NCBI RefSeq assembly: GCF_902705875.1
Contig: NZ_CACSIK010000003.1
Span: forward strand, 262,407 to 326,406
Source: Zhongshania aliphaticivorans
Lineage (GTDB): Bacteria > Pseudomonadota > Gammaproteobacteria > Pseudomonadales > Spongiibacteraceae
Direction: 5' to 3'
DNA length: 64,000 nt
Positions 8,222-16,796 of the stretch are shown here, in pieces. The first letter of the stretch is position 1. Each line of letters opens with the position of its first letter. The position numbers and the translations under genes were made by a program. The notes beneath the pieces are model-generated. The model did not search any database. It was not told the DNA's origin and was given only the letters and a program-made list of their open reading frames with translations.

Positions 8222-9667
8222 ATGACGAGTGCACAACAATACGTCGATATAGCCCCTGATGACACGGCATTTTCAGCGGTTTTTAATGCGCAAAAATCCG
8301 CATTTAACGCCAGCAAATACCCCGATTACGCGAGTCGCCACAACAAACTTAAAGCCTTAGAAAACCTACTGCTCGACAATCGTGACGCCATTATTGCCGC
8401 CCTACACGAAGACTTTGGCCACCGCAGCGCCGACGAAACACGTATTGCCGAAATTAGCAGCACGGTGGCGCATATTCGCTACGCACGAAAAAATCTTGCC
8501 AAATGGATGCGCCCCCAACGGCGCGCTACCTCTATCTGGTTTTTACCCGGCAGCAACCATATTCAAGCCCAGCCAGCCGGCGTGATCGGCATTATGGCGC
8601 CATGGAATTACCCAATTAACCTGGCTGTTGCGCCCTTAACCTCGGCACTGGCCGCGGGTAATCGGGCAATGATTAAAATGTCGGAGTACACCCCAGCGTC
8701 AACAAAGGTACTCAAAACCATTCTGGCTAAAGAGTTTGATGAATCCGAAATCGCGGTATTTGGCGGCGAAGCTGAATCCTCTGCTCAGTTTTCTAAACTC
8801 CCCTTCGATCACCTAATGTTTACCGGATCAATCGCGGTTGGCAAAAAAGTCATGGCTGCAGCCGCGCCAAACCTCACCCCACTAACGCTTGAACTAGGTG
8901 GCAAGAGTCCAGTTATTATCAATAAAGACTACCCCATGGAAGAGGCTGCCAGCAGAATCACCTTCGGTAAAATAGTCAATGCTGGGCAAACCTGTGTCGC
9001 CCCAGACTATATATTACTACCCAAAGGTAAAGCTGAAGATTTTGCCATGTGGATGAGCCGAAAATACGCAGACAGACTCCCTGAAGGCGCTTGTTCACAA
9101 GATTACACATCCATTATTGATCAGCGTAATTACAATCGTCTCATCGCCATTTTGGATGACGCCATCAGCAAAGGTGCCACGGTTATTCCTTTAGAACAAA
9201 ACAGCACATCCAGCCAAGAGAAACGTAAATTCCCCCTCACTCTTGTTATCAACCCAAGTAGCGACTGCAGAATTATGCAGGAAGAAATTTTTGGCCCGCT
9301 GCTGCCGGTTATTGAAACTGACGGCCTTGATGACGCAATTGCCCGTATCAACGCGGGTGGCCGCCCCCTTGCACTGTATTACTTCGGCCACGCTCCCGCA
9401 GAACAAGAAAAATTATTGCGCCAAACTCACTCCGGCGGTGTAACCGTTAACGATGTATTGCTGCAGTTTTTACAACCTTCGCAACCCTTTGGTGGCACTG
9501 GCAGCAGTGGCTTTGGCAGCTGCCACGGCTGGGAGGGGTTTCGCTCCTTCTCCCACATGAAACCAGTATTCACCCAGAAAGGCATAGGCGGATTTACCGG
9601 CTTAAAACTACTCTACCCGCCCTATGGCCCCTTAGCCCGGCGGTTAATTACTATGATGGGAGGATAA
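8222..9667 (+). CDS. aldehyde dehydrogenase (coniferyl-aldehyde dehydrogenase-like)
   Basis: This 481-residue NAD(P)-dependent aldehyde dehydrogenase has the catalytic cysteine Cys258 in NAGQTCVAPDY and the general base Glu224 in LELGGKSP. The cofactor region is GVIGIMAPWNYP, and EIFGPLLPV lies near the C-terminal side. Its length and the C-terminal PFGGTGSSGFGSCHGWEGF segment fit the class-3/coniferyl aldehyde dehydrogenase branch. It oxidises an aldehyde to a carboxylic acid in the cytoplasm. It lies 42 bp after the styrene oxide isomerase-like gene and is probably co-transcribed. The pair would turn an epoxide into an acid ready for CoA activation, as StyC-StyD do in styrene degradation. 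Substrate identity is inference. Confidence 0.92.
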   Translation: MTSAQQYVDIAPDDTAFSAVFNAQKSAFNASKYPDYASRHNKLKALENLLLDNRDAIIAALHEDFGHRSADETRIAEISSTVAHIRYARKNLAKWMRPQRRATSIWFLPGSNHIQAQPAGVIGIMAPWNYPINLAVAPLTSALAAGNRAMIKMSEYTPASTKVLKTILAKEFDESEIAVFGGEAESSAQFSKLPFDHLMFTGSIAVGKKVMAAAAPNLTPLTLELGGKSPVIINKDYPMEEAASRITFGKIVNAGQTCVAPDYILLPKGKAEDFAMWMSRKYADRLPEGACSQDYTSIIDQRNYNRLIAILDDAISKGATVIPLEQNSTSSQEKRKFPLTLVINPSSDCRIMQEEIFGPLLPVIETDGLDDAIARINAGGRPLALYYFGHAPAEQEKLLRQTHSGGVTVNDVLLQFLQPSQPFGGTGSSGFGSCHGWEGFRSFSHMKPVFTQKGIGGFTGLKLLYPPYGPLARRLITMMGG

Positions 9668-9692
9668 ACAACAAGCTAAACCGAAGAAATAA

Positions 9693-9746
9693 TAAGCAAC
9701 TTGCTTACTGAAAAAACTTACCGGGTTAAGTCATTAATGCGGTAAG
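9693..9746. promoter_or_regulatory. two inverted repeats upstream of a TonB-dependent receptor gene
   Basis: TAAGCAA-C-TTGCTTA (9693-9707) is a perfect 7-1-7 palindrome; its one-base centre suits a protein operator better than an RNA hairpin. CTTACCG (9717-9723) pairs with CGGTAAG (9740-9746). Both lie between the aldehyde dehydrogenase stop and the receptor start at 9801. Confidence 0.4.
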
Positions 9747-9800
9747 CACTACATAAAAATAATTAATTTTAATAAATACTATTTTAAGGCGAAAATAATA

Positions 9801-12311
9801 ATGTTCATAAAAAAAAGACCCACTATCCCTTTAATTTCAGTCATTGCCGCTTTACTAAGCGCAGCTAATATCGCGCATTCAAAGCAATTAGAAGAAGTGA
9901 TTGTTACTGCCCAAAAAACCTCGGCAAGTACGCAAGACACCCCCATTGCCATAACCGGCATGACCGCTGATTCACTTGAAAAATTTGGCTTTCAAAATGC
10001 CAATGACATTTCAGCCCAAGTTCCTAATATGCAGGTCAGCGGCCCCTACGGCGATGTTCAACCCATTTTTGCTATTCGCGGCGTCAGCATGTCTGACTAC
10101 AGCTCAAATCAAGCCAGCCCGATTGGCGTTTACACCGACGAAATGTATATGGGTGCCACCTATACCCACGGCATGAACTTTTTTGACGTAGAACGCCTAG
10201 AAGTTCTACGTGGCCCGCAGGGTACCTTATACGGTAAAAACACCACTGGCGGTGCAGTGAACATTATTACTAACACGGCCAATGTTGGTGATGAATTTGG
10301 TTTTAATTTAAAGACAGGGGTCGGAAATTACGGTGCCACCACTGGCGAATTTGGCGTTGAAGACACCATCATAGACGATGTATTAGCGCTAAGACTGGGT
10401 TATTCATCGTCCCGCAATGATGGCTATGTTGAAAATGCACTGGGTGGCCCAAACCTTTCCCAGCTAGACTTTCAAGGTGCACGCCTTTCACTTGAATGGC
10501 TACCTAGTGACGCAACCACCGTTACATTTAAATACACCAACAGCGGCAATGATTCACGCGCCAATGCTTCACGCAACGAACCTCGCGGCAACCTCGACAA
10601 TGACCCCATTACAGTAGCCGCATTAGAAACAGCTGGGGTGGGCGTTTACAACAATCCTGATAATGGCTATATCGATAACACCGGCTACTCCCGCCCGGCC
10701 AACAATCTTGACCGGCACGAAGTCCAAGACGACTACACCGGCGCCTTAATTGTCGATAATGAACAGGGTATTTTACGCATAGACCATATTACCGATAATT
10801 ACACTTTCACCAGCACCACCAGTTATAGCGAAGCCGATTATAGCCAGAAACAAAATACCGACGGTGGCCCCGATGGTTTACTACACATTCGCTGGGCAGT
10901 AGAAACCGACGCCTTCAGTCAAGACTTTAGGGTTGCCGGCGATTTTGGTGGTCCCGTCAGTTTTATTGCCGGGCTTTACTACGCGACTGAATTCCAAGAT
11001 ATGCATAATATCTATGAAATTTATGAGACGGCTCCCGACCTTCGCGTTGCCGTCACCTTTCCTGGCGCTGCCGCGTTTTATCCCTTCTTATTAGACTTTG
11101 GTGGCGTCGACCAAAAAATGATTACTGACAAAACGAGCTATGCCGCCTATTCACAATTTCGCTTTGACGCCACGGATCAGCTCGGTTTTGATTTTGGCTT
11201 GCGCTACACCGTTGATGAAGTCGATCTTGAATATTTAAACGTATCCCGACTAAATTATGACGGCGACCCCATTGGCACTTGGGTGCCCGGCAATACCAGT
11301 GGTTCGGATGAGCCCTTTATCGCACCGAGTATTGGTGGCAGCGGCCCACTGGAACTCGCCCAGTTATTAGGTAACATTTTGAATGGCAGCGTAGGAGTAA
11401 GCGACCTCGTCCCATCTGGACAGCTTGTCGGCTATACCCACGGCCCTTACACCACAGATTCAGCAACCCAGCAGGCGGCCAAAGAACAAGAGATAACCGG
11501 GAAGTTAGGCGTAGATTACGCCGTGAACAGTGACCTGATGGTTTACGCCAGCTTCAGTAAAGGCTACCGCGCAGGCAATTTTAATGGCGGCGTATACTAC
11601 GAAGAGCGTGATTTCGAAAATGCTTATGCAGAACCAGAATTCATCGACGCCTATGAGCTAGGTTTTAAATCTGACCTGCTCGACGGCTCGGCACGCCTTA
11701 ATGCCGCCCTGTTTTATTATGACTACACCAATCAGCAGTTTATCAATGTCGTCGGTGTTTCTAATTTTCTAGAAAATGCAGGTGGCTCGACCATACTGGG
11801 CGCTGAGGCAGAATTTACTATGGCGCTCTCTGATCGGCTCATGCTCAACCTTGGTATAGGCTTGCTAAAAACAGAGTACACAGAGCTTGAGCTTTCGGAC
11901 ACCCGCACCTTAAACAACCCCGATGACACCGTTGACCTTTCTGGTAATGAACTGATTTCTGCACCACAAATCAGCGGCAACATCTCCTTAGACTACGATG
12001 TATTAAGATTAGAAAGTGGCGACCTCATCTTAAATGTCAACGCTAACTATCAAAGCAAACAGTGGTATAGCGCCTATAATGACGACGCGAGTTACGAACA
12101 CATCAAGCAAGACCCCTACGCCCTTATTAATACCCGCCTAAGCTGGCACGTCAGTGACGACAGTTATTCACTGTCGCTATGGGCCAAGAACTTAATGGAC
12201 GAAGAATACGATGGCTACGCCATTAATCTTCAGGCGGGTTTTGGCTTTGATTATTTTCAACAAGGACCACCAAGAACCTACGGGCTAGAATTTACCTACC
12301 GCTATCAATAA
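9801..12311 (+). CDS. TonB-dependent outer-membrane receptor (copy 1)
   Basis: This 836-residue outer-membrane transporter has a signal peptide (about residues 1-27) and a TonB box EEVIVTAQ at 31-38. A plug domain carries VERLEVLRGPQGTLYGKN and TTGGAVNI, and a C-terminal beta-barrel follows. AAGGCG precedes the start. Such receptors bring scarce or bulky substrates across the outer membrane using TonB/ExbB/ExbD energy. It is strikingly similar to the protein at 17416-19917 along the whole length, for example QPIFAIRGVSMSDYSSNQA and the barrel segment FYYDYTNQQFINVVGVS. The catabolic neighbours suggest a hydrophobic organic substrate rather than a siderophore. Confidence 0.95.
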   Translation: MFIKKRPTIPLISVIAALLSAANIAHSKQLEEVIVTAQKTSASTQDTPIAITGMTADSLEKFGFQNANDISAQVPNMQVSGPYGDVQPIFAIRGVSMSDYSSNQASPIGVYTDEMYMGATYTHGMNFFDVERLEVLRGPQGTLYGKNTTGGAVNIITNTANVGDEFGFNLKTGVGNYGATTGEFGVEDTIIDDVLALRLGYSSSRNDGYVENALGGPNLSQLDFQGARLSLEWLPSDATTVTFKYTNSGNDSRANASRNEPRGNLDNDPITVAALETAGVGVYNNPDNGYIDNTGYSRPANNLDRHEVQDDYTGALIVDNEQGILRIDHITDNYTFTSTTSYSEADYSQKQNTDGGPDGLLHIRWAVETDAFSQDFRVAGDFGGPVSFIAGLYYATEFQDMHNIYEIYETAPDLRVAVTFPGAAAFYPFLLDFGGVDQKMITDKTSYAAYSQFRFDATDQLGFDFGLRYTVDEVDLEYLNVSRLNYDGDPIGTWVPGNTSGSDEPFIAPSIGGSGPLELAQLLGNILNGSVGVSDLVPSGQLVGYTHGPYTTDSATQQAAKEQEITGKLGVDYAVNSDLMVYASFSKGYRAGNFNGGVYYEERDFENAYAEPEFIDAYELGFKSDLLDGSARLNAALFYYDYTNQQFINVVGVSNFLENAGGSTILGAEAEFTMALSDRLMLNLGIGLLKTEYTELELSDTRTLNNPDDTVDLSGNELISAPQISGNISLDYDVLRLESGDLILNVNANYQSKQWYSAYNDDASYEHIKQDPYALINTRLSWHVSDDSYSLSLWAKNLMDEEYDGYAINLQAGFGFDYFQQGPPRTYGLEFTYRYQ

Positions 12312-12350
12312 TCAACATAGCGTAGGTTGAAATGTTTATAGCTCGGAAAC

Positions 12351-12383
12351 GATGATGTCGAAACTGCCGAAGTCGACATCATC
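12351..12383. terminator. perfect 11-bp inverted repeat between receptor and ferritin-like gene
   Basis: GATGATGTCGA (12351-12361) and TCGACATCATC (12373-12383) form a hairpin with an 11-nt loop, 39 bp after the receptor stop. There is no T-tract, so it may be a factor-dependent or processing hairpin, or an operator for the downstream gene. Confidence 0.5.
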
Positions 12384-12445
12384 AAACAACGCCGTTGACG
12401 CGCGCCGACCAACCATCGCAACACTCACTAATGCAGGTGATTTTT

Positions 12446-13369
12446 ATGAAAGACAAAGGCGAATTTCAAAGTGATGCACATCCCATGGACAAGTTTCCGG
12501 TTAGAAAACTTGAATTCAATTTTGACGACATCCAACTAAAAGATCCTTTGTGGAGTCAATCCAATCGTGACTTCTCTATGGTCATTAATGCACTAGGCGT
12601 TCACGTACCTCACTTTGAACGCTATCTGGTTAAAACCATGATAGAAGCCAAGTCAAAAGTGAGCGATGAAAAATTAAAAAAAGATATGTCTGCCATTACC
12701 GGACAGGAAGCGCATCACGCAAAAAACTTCCTTCACTACAACAAATGGTTGGCGAAACGTTATCCCAAAATTGCCACTTTAGAAAACAAGGCGCGAGACT
12801 TTTTTGTTTCGCACGGGAAGCAGGATTCACTTAAGCGGAAAGTAGGTTATACCGCTGGCTATGAAACTTTTACCTTTCTCGCCGGGCTTATTGTTTTAGA
12901 AAACTATGATCGCTGGATGAAACGCAGCGACCCCGTCATGAAAGCACTTTGGGTTTGGCACCAAGTTGAAGAAATTGAACACGGGGCAGTCGCCTTTGAA
13001 GTTTATAAAGATTTATACGGTGATGACGAGTGGTATCGAAAGTGGATGGTACTGGCCGCGCTGGTTCATATCGCAGGCGAAACACTAAAGTGCTACACAA
13101 CCATGACCGTTGTAGAAGGCTATTGGCGAAATCCGTTTCGTGGCATTAAAAAAATGGGCTTTTGCGTGTATATGTTATGCCGCTTTTTATACAACGCCTT
13201 ACCCGTATTCAAAAAAGACTACCACCCGCGTAATCATAAACTAGTAACCGGTAAAAAGAATGCGATTCAAATTGCCTGGCGCCGGTTTGAACATGAAGGC
13301 GGCGATGTGCTCTCTATCGACCATGACAAAATGGCCAGAATTATGGGTATAGCAAAACCTTCACACTAA
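12446..13369 (+). CDS. ferritin-like 'predicted metal-dependent hydrolase' family protein (COG3687/PF10118), putative di-iron protein
   Basis: This 307-residue protein starts at ATG 12446, preceded by AGGTGA at good spacing; an in-frame TTG at 12395 is a weaker alternative. Homologues are usually labelled predicted metal-dependent hydrolases. The sequence shows the four-helix di-iron carboxylate pattern: Glu58 (FERYL), Glu88-x2-His91 (GQEAHH), Glu140 (GYETF) and Glu176-x2-His179 (EEIEH). That arrangement is typical of ferritin-like oxidases and oxygenases. A ferredoxin gene follows 73 bp downstream, which suggests the protein needs electrons and supports a redox role rather than hydrolysis. 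A paralogue lies at 26336-27205 with all six residues conserved. The family assignment is firm; the oxygenase role is inference. Confidence 0.85.
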   Translation: MKDKGEFQSDAHPMDKFPVRKLEFNFDDIQLKDPLWSQSNRDFSMVINALGVHVPHFERYLVKTMIEAKSKVSDEKLKKDMSAITGQEAHHAKNFLHYNKWLAKRYPKIATLENKARDFFVSHGKQDSLKRKVGYTAGYETFTFLAGLIVLENYDRWMKRSDPVMKALWVWHQVEEIEHGAVAFEVYKDLYGDDEWYRKWMVLAALVHIAGETLKCYTTMTVVEGYWRNPFRGIKKMGFCVYMLCRFLYNALPVFKKDYHPRNHKLVTGKKNAIQIAWRRFEHEGGDVLSIDHDKMARIMGIAKPSH

Positions 13370-13442
13370 ACCTGCTTGATCAACATAGACTCAGTATTTA
13401 ACAAGTAATCAGAACTCGAAAATTAATTAGGAAAAAGCAAGA

Positions 13443-13760
13443 ATGAGTAATAGCATTGAATTTACATTTATCGATAGCAATGGAGATCCGCACACTGTCA
13501 GTGCCACCTCTGGCGAAACCTTAATGAGTATTGCAACGAATAACAATATCAGAGGGATCGACGGGGATTGTGGCGGCTGCTGTGCCTGTGGTACTTGCCG
13601 GATTCATCTAGATTCAACGCTGACACACATTTCTAGCCCAGAACAAGATGAACTCGATATTATTGAATTTGCCGGTGATGACTCAGGTACACAACGCCTA
13701 GGCTGCCAAATACAAATTGACGAGGCCTTCGCCGGTAAAACGATTAAGGTGGCACAATAG
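13443..13760 (+). CDS. [2Fe-2S] ferredoxin, putidaredoxin type
   Basis: This complete 105-residue adrenodoxin/putidaredoxin-type ferredoxin has cluster ligands in DCGGCCACGTC (C-x5-C-x2-C) and a fourth Cys near the C-terminus in RLGCQIQ. There is an extra Cys within the loop, as in the ferredoxin at the left edge. AGGAAAA precedes the ATG. It carries single electrons to an oxygenase in the cytoplasm. No cytochrome P450 or ferredoxin reductase is present in the window. The nearest candidate acceptor is the ferritin-like protein encoded immediately upstream on the same strand, and a reductase must be supplied from elsewhere. Confidence 0.95.
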   Translation: MSNSIEFTFIDSNGDPHTVSATSGETLMSIATNNNIRGIDGDCGGCCACGTCRIHLDSTLTHISSPEQDELDIIEFAGDDSGTQRLGCQIQIDEAFAGKTIKVAQ

Positions 13761-13859
13761 GCTTTATCTTTTAAGCTGCGTATTAACACGAAACTAGCCA
13801 ACACTAAGTACTATCACGCTAGCAGTAGTAACGGCTGAACCCATCACATCCCACTAAGC

Positions 13860-14867
13860 TCATTCTGCCATTTTTTGGCGGAATTGCATTGGGGTAAGCC
13901 CAAACCAGCGCTTACAAGAACGATTAAACGTACTTTGTTCAGCGTAACCCAGTAAGCCTGTTATTTGGTTCAAGCGTAAATCGACTTGGGCCAAATAGCG
14001 CTCCGCTTGGCTGCGGCGTTCCTTATCTAATAATAGATCATAGCGTGTTGACTCTTCGGCTAATCGTCGCTGCAAGGTACGGGGGTGCATCGCTAAATGT
14101 TCGGAGATAGCATTGGCATTACACTGTCCCGTTGGCAGTAAGCGACGTATTAATTCTGCGACACGCTCGGATAACCTTGCCGCTCCGAGCATATATTGCG
14201 GCTCTAAATACTCAGCTACCAGATGACGGGTTTCGGCATCCGCAGAATCAATACTCTGAAGCGCAAGCTCTTCGGTCAACTCAAACCCACACCAGGACTG
14301 CTCAAAGTAGACGGGGCAAGAAAAAATTTCACGATATACCGACGACGCAGCTTGTTGCTTATGCGTGAATCGAACAGACGTAAATGTCGATTGATGGCCG
14401 GCCAATAAACGAAGTATGCCTAAACCATTTGCCAAGCTCAGCTCGTAAGACTGACACTGCTGGGGGCGAATAGCTTCTAGGATTTCGTACTGAAACCGAA
14501 GCACACCCTTAGTTTCAGCGGCTGCAGCTTTTAATTTCAACGCTGGGCTATGAAGGTAAAGAAATTGTGAAATCGCCCCTAGCGCCTCTAATACCGTACT
14601 GGCACTTCTGGCAATGACGGCAACCGGGCCAAGAATATCCAAGCCCTGCCATTTTGCTAATCGCAGCCCAAAGTCTGGGCAGTTAAGCTCACGCGCACTT
14701 GCTTCTAACAGAAGCCCAGCATTTCTATAAGCTAAAAAGGCATGATCATCTTCCGTTACATCAACGGGTATTTTGAACCGCGTCAATAACTTAGCGGGAT
14801 CACCACCCAGCATTTCGACTAACTCATGGTAGCCCCGAAGGTTACTGGCCCTGATTAAACTTCCCAT
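13860..14867 (-). CDS. AraC-family transcriptional regulator (OruR/ArgR-like)
   Basis: This 335-residue protein has an N-terminal ligand-binding domain of the Arabinose_bd (PF12625) kind, including FLAYRNAGLLLEASARELN. A C-terminal AraC DNA-binding domain follows: HPRTLQRRLAEES is the first helix-turn-helix, and LLGYAEQSTFNRSCKRWFG the second. Regulators of this subgroup often control lipid, steroid or amino acid catabolism. It is divergent from the flavin monooxygenase at 15054. The 186-bp intergenic region contains a 7-bp direct repeat at 21-bp spacing, the geometry used by AraC-type activators, so this regulator probably controls the monooxygenase. Confidence 0.92.
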   Translation of the reverse strand: MGSLIRASNLRGYHELVEMLGGDPAKLLTRFKIPVDVTEDDHAFLAYRNAGLLLEASARELNCPDFGLRLAKWQGLDILGPVAVIARSASTVLEALGAISQFLYLHSPALKLKAAAAETKGVLRFQYEILEAIRPQQCQSYELSLANGLGILRLLAGHQSTFTSVRFTHKQQAASSVYREIFSCPVYFEQSWCGFELTEELALQSIDSADAETRHLVAEYLEPQYMLGAARLSERVAELIRRLLPTGQCNANAISEHLAMHPRTLQRRLAEESTRYDLLLDKERRSQAERYLAQVDLRLNQITGLLGYAEQSTFNRSCKRWFGLTPMQFRQKMAE

Positions 14868-14935
14868 AAACCCACCACACTTGGCTTTCTATAATGCGAA
14901 TACCAAACTATATTCACTTATTATTGTGTTTCACC

Positions 14936-14978
14936 ACTGTCGGTTAATGATAACAAACTGTCGCAATTCGACAATATA
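14936..14978. promoter_or_regulatory. 21-bp-spaced direct repeats, candidate AraC-type operator
   Basis: ACTGTCG occurs at 14936-14942 and again at 14957-14963, exactly two helical turns apart. The second copy overlaps the dyad TGTCG-caatt-CGACA. The repeats lie between the AraC-type regulator gene and the flavin monooxygenase gene. Confidence 0.5.
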
Positions 14979-15053
14979 TTGGCTAGGTAAATACGTAAAT
15001 TAAGCTCACTAAATAACAAAAATGATTCAATATACACAGCAGGGACCAGCAAT

Positions 15054-16547
15054 ATGAATAAGAGCAATCACTTTGATGTTTTAATTATTGGCGCGGGCCT
15101 ATCAGGCATTGGCACAGCCTGCCACATTGCCGATGAATGCCCAAACAAAAGCTTGGCTATTATAGAGCGTCGCGAAACATTGGGTGGCACTTGGGATTTA
15201 TTTCGTTACCCCGGCATACGTTCAGACTCCGACATGCTCAGCTTTGGCTATAAATTCCGTCCTTGGAACGAGCTAAATACCCTCGCCGACGGCAGCGCCA
15301 TTCGCAATTACATCTCCGATACCGCAGAGGAGTATCGCGTTCGGGATAAAATCCATTTTGGACTCAAAGTGATCGCCGCAGACTGGTCAACGAATGACGG
15401 CCAATGGTTATTAACCACACAACACGAGGCCAGTGGCGAGACTCGTGAATACACCTGTTCTTATCTTATTAGCTGTACCGGCTACTACAATCACGACACG
15501 GCATTTCGCCCCGACTTCCCCGGTGAAGAACGATTTAAAGGTATAACCATACACCCACAACAATGGCCTGAAAATCTCGACTACAGCAACAAACGCGTTG
15601 TCGTCATTGGCAGCGGTGCAACAGCCGTAACCCTTATCCCAGCCATGGCTGATGAGACTGCCCACATCACTATGTTACAGCGCTCGCCATCTTATATTTT
15701 TTCCCTACCGGGTTACGACAAAATGACGGAGGTGCTCAGTAAATTAATGCCTAAAAATTGGGCTTATGGCATAGCACGCAAACGCAATATTTTCTTTCAA
15801 CGCGCCCTATACCTCGCCTGTCGTCGCTGGCCAAAAGCGATGAAAAAAGTATTACTGTCACAAGTAAGAAAACACCTTGGCCCAGATATTGATATGCGCC
15901 ATTTCACACCAAATTATATGCCCTGGGACGAACGCCTGTGCGCAGTTCCCGACGCCAATTTATTCAAGGTGTTACGTGAAGGTAAGGCAAGTATCGAGAC
16001 CGACCACATTGAAACATTTACCGAAAAAGGCATTCTGCTAAAGTCGGGCAAAGAGCTTGAAGCTGATATCATCATTACCGCAACAGGTTTAAATTTGCAG
16101 ATGCTCGGCGGCTTAAAGATGTCGGTAGATCAACAGCCACGACCACTAGAAGGGCAGCTGACATACAAGAGCATACTTGTCGAAAACATACCCAATATGG
16201 CTTGGATTTTTGGTTATGTAAATGCACCCTGGACTCTGAAATCAGAAATCTCCGGCAAGTATCTCTGCCGTCTTTTCAAATATATGGAACAGAATGACGT
16301 TAACGTGGTTGTTCCTCAAGACCGAGACAATTGCGCACTAGACGACGGCATCATGGATTCATTACAAGCCGGTTATGTGCAAAGAGGAAAATACAGCCTT
16401 CCACGTCAAGGTAGCAAACTTCCTTGGCAGGTATTAATGCATTATGGCCGCGATAAGAAAATGCTGCTAGATGAACCTATCAACAACAGTGCTTTGACAT
16501 TTAGCAAAGCGACAAAGAACAGGGTAACAACAAAGGCCGCAGCTTGA
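15054..16547 (+). CDS. flavin-containing monooxygenase, Baeyer-Villiger type
   Basis: This 497-residue class B flavoprotein monooxygenase starts after AGGGA. It has an N-terminal FAD-binding motif GAGLSG (13-18) and the Baeyer-Villiger fingerprint FxGxxxHxxxWP, seen exactly as FKGITIHPQQWP (161-172). A second nucleotide-binding motif GSGATA (186-191) serves NADPH. The family inserts oxygen next to a ketone to form an ester or lactone, or oxidises heteroatoms, in the cytoplasm. It is transcribed away from the AraC-type regulator and ends with a hairpin, so it is probably a single-gene unit. The window also carries alpha/beta hydrolase and beta-oxidation genes that could process a product. The actual substrate is unknown. 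Confidence 0.93.
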   Translation: MNKSNHFDVLIIGAGLSGIGTACHIADECPNKSLAIIERRETLGGTWDLFRYPGIRSDSDMLSFGYKFRPWNELNTLADGSAIRNYISDTAEEYRVRDKIHFGLKVIAADWSTNDGQWLLTTQHEASGETREYTCSYLISCTGYYNHDTAFRPDFPGEERFKGITIHPQQWPENLDYSNKRVVVIGSGATAVTLIPAMADETAHITMLQRSPSYIFSLPGYDKMTEVLSKLMPKNWAYGIARKRNIFFQRALYLACRRWPKAMKKVLLSQVRKHLGPDIDMRHFTPNYMPWDERLCAVPDANLFKVLREGKASIETDHIETFTEKGILLKSGKELEADIIITATGLNLQMLGGLKMSVDQQPRPLEGQLTYKSILVENIPNMAWIFGYVNAPWTLKSEISGKYLCRLFKYMEQNDVNVVVPQDRDNCALDDGIMDSLQAGYVQRGKYSLPRQGSKLPWQVLMHYGRDKKMLLDEPINNSALTFSKATKNRVTTKAAA

Positions 16548-16634
16548 ATGCAAAAGTGGTAATAAGCAGATTAGGCTTAACGTTCAGATCAGCAGCTCGT
16601 TAAAGATTTTCTAACTTATTCAGTTGATTTAAGT

Positions 16635-16670
16635 CATTCTCACCGGCAACGCACCAGGCCGGCGGGAATG
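16635..16670 (+). terminator. hairpin after the flavin monooxygenase gene
   Basis: A 13-bp stem with one mismatch and one G-T pair (16635-16647 with 16658-16670, loop 10 nt) lies 87 bp after the stop. There is no T-tract, so it is a moderate candidate. Confidence 0.45.
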
Positions 16671-16796
16671 TAACAGAGAGCGCCCTAAATCTTACTTCGC
16701 GCATCCCTCGCAACCAAGTAATGCATCAATTCTATAATTCAAAGCAGCGGCACACCCCTTAACAATCAAGGCCATGCATTACTTTTTCATATTCCC

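Noticed and set aside
12395..12445. Upstream TTG start for the ferritin-like protein
   Set aside because: ATG 12446 has AGGTGA at good spacing and gives the length typical of its paralogue; the upstream segment is unlike the family.
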